From Oscillospiraceae bacterium (GTDB taxonomy: Bacteria; Bacillota; Clostridia; Oscillospirales; Ruminococcaceae): a stretch of DNA of 42,308 nt. Made by a program: the position numbers and the translations under genes. Every line of letters begins with the position of its first letter. The stretch's first letter is position 1. Below the pieces are notes generated by a model. The model was not told the origin of the DNA, made no database searches, and worked only from the letters and a program-made list of their open reading frames with translations. Below are positions 41,144-42,308 of the stretch, piece by piece. The stretch covers positions 1 to 42,308 of the forward strand of contig JAKSPL010000019.1 of NCBI GenBank assembly GCA_024404815.1, written 5' to 3'.

Positions 41144-41526
41144 GTTTGATGCTCCTTTCCATTTTGTATAAACTCGCTGCTGAGGGTGCGGATTCTGTCG
41201 CAGAGGGTATCCGCATCCACACCGACACGCATTGCGTTTTGTGCGGCGGTATCGAATTCTTTCAGGATGTCTGAATGCACATCGGCTTTTTGTATCTTGC
41301 CGATGAAACTGCCTCTGCCGGAGAGTGAATAGATGACACCATCGCGTTCGAGGTTCTGGTAGGCTTTCGAAACGGTATTGGGGTTGACGGAGAGGTCTTT
41401 GGCGAGCTGTCGGACGCTTGGAAGCTGAGAACCTTCCGGCAGGGCGCCTTTGACAGCGAGTTCAATGATTTTTCGGTAGAGTTGTTCGTAGATGGGAACA
41501 CGGCTTTGCAGGTCAATATCGAACAT
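41140..41526 (-). CDS. GntR family regulator, YtrA subfamily
   Basis: This 128-residue repressor has the GntR winged helix (about 10-75), with PIYEQLYRKIIELAVKGALP, the recognition region LPSVRQLAKDLSVNPNTVSKAYQNLE, and the wing RGSFIG. A short tail of about 45 residues replaces a ligand domain, as in YtrA. It should bind the palindrome in its own promoter. It is the first gene of the ABC operon, with a full AAAGGAGGTG site. Confidence 0.94.
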   Translation of the reverse strand: MFDIDLQSRVPIYEQLYRKIIELAVKGALPEGSQLPSVRQLAKDLSVNPNTVSKAYQNLERDGVIYSLSGRGSFIGKIQKADVHSDILKEFDTAAQNAMRVGVDADTLCDRIRTLSSEFIQNGKEHQT

Positions 41527-41558
41527 GACTGCACCTCCTTTGCAATGTCTGCTCTATG

Positions 41559-41579
41559 TGTACTAGTTGTTCTAGTACA
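41559..41579. promoter_or_regulatory. Palindromic operator of the GntR regulator
   Basis: A perfect inverted repeat TGTACTAG-N5-CTAGTACA lies immediately after the -10 box in the transcription start region. The size and position fit a YtrA-type GntR dimer that represses its own operon. Confidence 0.87.
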
Positions 41580-41582
41580 GTC

Positions 41583-41611
41583 ATTATAGCACGGCTTTTT
41601 CATTTTGTCAA
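41583..41611 (-). promoter_or_regulatory. Promoter of the GntR/ABC operon
   Basis: TTGACA (41611-41606) and TATAAT (41588-41583) on the minus strand, 17-bp spacer, directly followed by the palindromic operator. Confidence 0.9.
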
Positions 41612-41658
41612 GAGGGAGAGAAAAAATTTTTGTGCGGAGTTTGAGATGGCGCAGTCCC

Positions 41659-41694
41659 AAAAAAGAAAATGACCGATGCGGGTGCATCGGTCAT
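41659..41694 (-). terminator. Intrinsic terminator downstream of the Nif11-like peptide gene
   Basis: A perfect 11-bp stem ATGACCGATGC/GCATCGGTCAT with a 4-base loop is followed on the minus strand by TTTTCTTTTTT. It closes the transcript that begins right of the window. Confidence 0.92.
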
Positions 41695-42109
41695 ATATAA
41701 AGAGGAGAGGAAGTTTTCCAATGTGCAAGATGTCATGAAAAAGCTTGTACGGGATGTAGTAAGAGTGTAGTGAGATGTAAGAGTGAAATTGTAGAGAGAG
41801 TGTGTGGGGAGGGGGAGTGCAAAAACGAATAGGGCAGTGAAAGTATTTCCGTGTTGTCAGGTTGAAATTGTGGAATGATCGTGAGTGCGATGTAAGAGTG
41901 CGTCAGTTGTGAGAAAATAGTGCGTGAAGTAGTGTAAAGATAAAGTAGATGATCATAGAAATGTAGAAAATGGTAGAAATTTGTAGTAAGACGGAGTGGT
42001 GAGATGTTAGAACGTCAGTAGAAAAAAGGTTGTATGTTTGTGGGATAGGGGTGTTTGGCGGGGAGATGTGCAGTGAGATGTTTGCTGTGACGGAATGCTG
42101 TGATGTTGA
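41695..42109 (-). other. Long G-depleted, C-rich untranslated region
   Basis: No gene fits on either strand. By hand count 41701-42109 has about 146 G and 26 C on the plus strand, so the minus-strand RNA is about 36% C and 6% G with few possible stems. It lies between the stop of the Nif11-like peptide gene and an intrinsic terminator. The composition resembles a Rho-loading (rut) region. It may instead be a 3'-UTR-derived small RNA. Confidence 0.65.
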
Positions 42110-42308
42110 TTAGAGTTTGGAAAAAAGCCAGTTCGCAATTTTGACAACAAACGGACTGATCGTGATTGGTCCATACGGAGCAATTGCACCGCCGCTGACA
42201 TTTCCCAGCTGTTCTTCTGTCAGTTCGTCGTCACCGCCGCCGCAGCAGACGCGGACAAGGTCGCTTGCGAATTCCCGAAGTTCGTTCGGTGTGAAATCGT
42301 AACCGTCT
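42110..42308 (-). CDS. Nif11-like leader peptide precursor, 5' end cut by window
   Basis: The frame is open to the right edge, giving 65 visible residues without the start. It reads DGYDFTPNELREFASDLV, then VCCGGGDDELTEEQLGNVSGG. GYDFTPNEL matches the G-Y-x-F-T-x-x-E-L pattern of Nif11-derived leaders, and LTEEQLGNVSGG is a typical double-glycine end. The predicted 25-residue product starts AIAPYGPITISPFVVKIANW; it is hydrophobic with two Lys and no Cys. Nif11-type leaders serve several RiPP classes, but with no Cys in the core, lanthionine or thiazole formation is not possible. The processing genes may lie further right. Confidence 0.8.
   Translation of the reverse strand, partial: DGYDFTPNELREFASDLVRVCCGGGDDELTEEQLGNVSGGAIAPYGPITISPFVVKIANWLFSKL

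Noticed and set aside
38116-41526. Type BceAB antimicrobial-peptide module with a two-component system
   Set aside because: The regulator is GntR-type, no histidine kinase or response regulator is present, and the ATPase is YtrB-like.
41695-42109. CRISPR array or simple tandem repeat
   Set aside because: Short words such as GTAGA and GTGAG recur only because of base bias; no fixed repeat length or spacer pattern is present.

Overview
The window reads as chromosome from an anaerobic Gram-positive Clostridia member, most like Ruminococcus/Oscillospiraceae. The signs are secreted proteins carrying cellulosome-type dockerin modules, strong AGGAGG ribosome sites, sigma-A promoters with 17-bp spacers, a zinc-ribbon L28 protein, ScpA/ScpB, a DegV protein, and the radical-SAM/DUF2344 pair found in Clostridia. 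Base composition is near 50% GC. I see no rRNA, tRNA, CRISPR array, transposase or phage gene.

Layout. (1) 1-3490: a P-type Ca2+/Mn2+ ATPase on the minus strand behind a yybP-ykoY manganese riboswitch with its own terminator, then rpmB. (2) 3447-7796: site-2 protease, scpA, scpB and a membrane-anchored unknown in one operon, then a 57-residue membrane peptide and a DegV protein. (3) 7821-16146: a lone membrane protein, then a plus-strand operon of DJ-1 protein, 5-formyl-THF cyclo-ligase, mltG, U32 (TrhP-like) protein, B12/radical-SAM protein, DUF2344 protein, zinc-ribbon Nudix protein and a DUF3592-like protein. (4) 16157-18453: an ArsR/SmtB metal sensor with two operator palindromes and a Zn/Cd P1B ATPase. 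(5) 18501-30039, minus strand: a likely operon of about 11.5 kb running alaS, GNAT, HIT, comEC, holA, TOPRIM/M5-like, degenerate MBOAT, amidohydrolase, ABC-F. (6) 30052-33740: two BspA-like leucine-rich-repeat proteins ending in dockerins, a secreted protein that is little more than a dockerin, and a DUF4003 protein. (7) 33764-36023: a Wzt/Wzm-type polysaccharide ABC exporter. (8) 36023-42308: an accessory block with two double-glycine leader peptides (one bacteriocin-like, one Nif11-like and cut by the window edge), two DUF3592-like membrane proteins, and a GntR/ABC (YtrAB-like) operon with a clear palindromic operator.

The most interesting part is block 8. Two unrelated small precursors end their leaders in Gly-Gly, both lie beside C-rich, G-poor untranslated RNA, and between them sit membrane proteins and an ABC system of a type often linked to peptide stress. 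No maturation enzyme or peptidase-containing exporter is visible, so the system is either incomplete here or continues beyond the right edge. Other points worth attention are the manganese riboswitch logic, an MBOAT homologue that has lost its catalytic histidine, a ComEC without the metal ligands of its nuclease domain, and a metal sensor that keeps both known ArsR metal sites.
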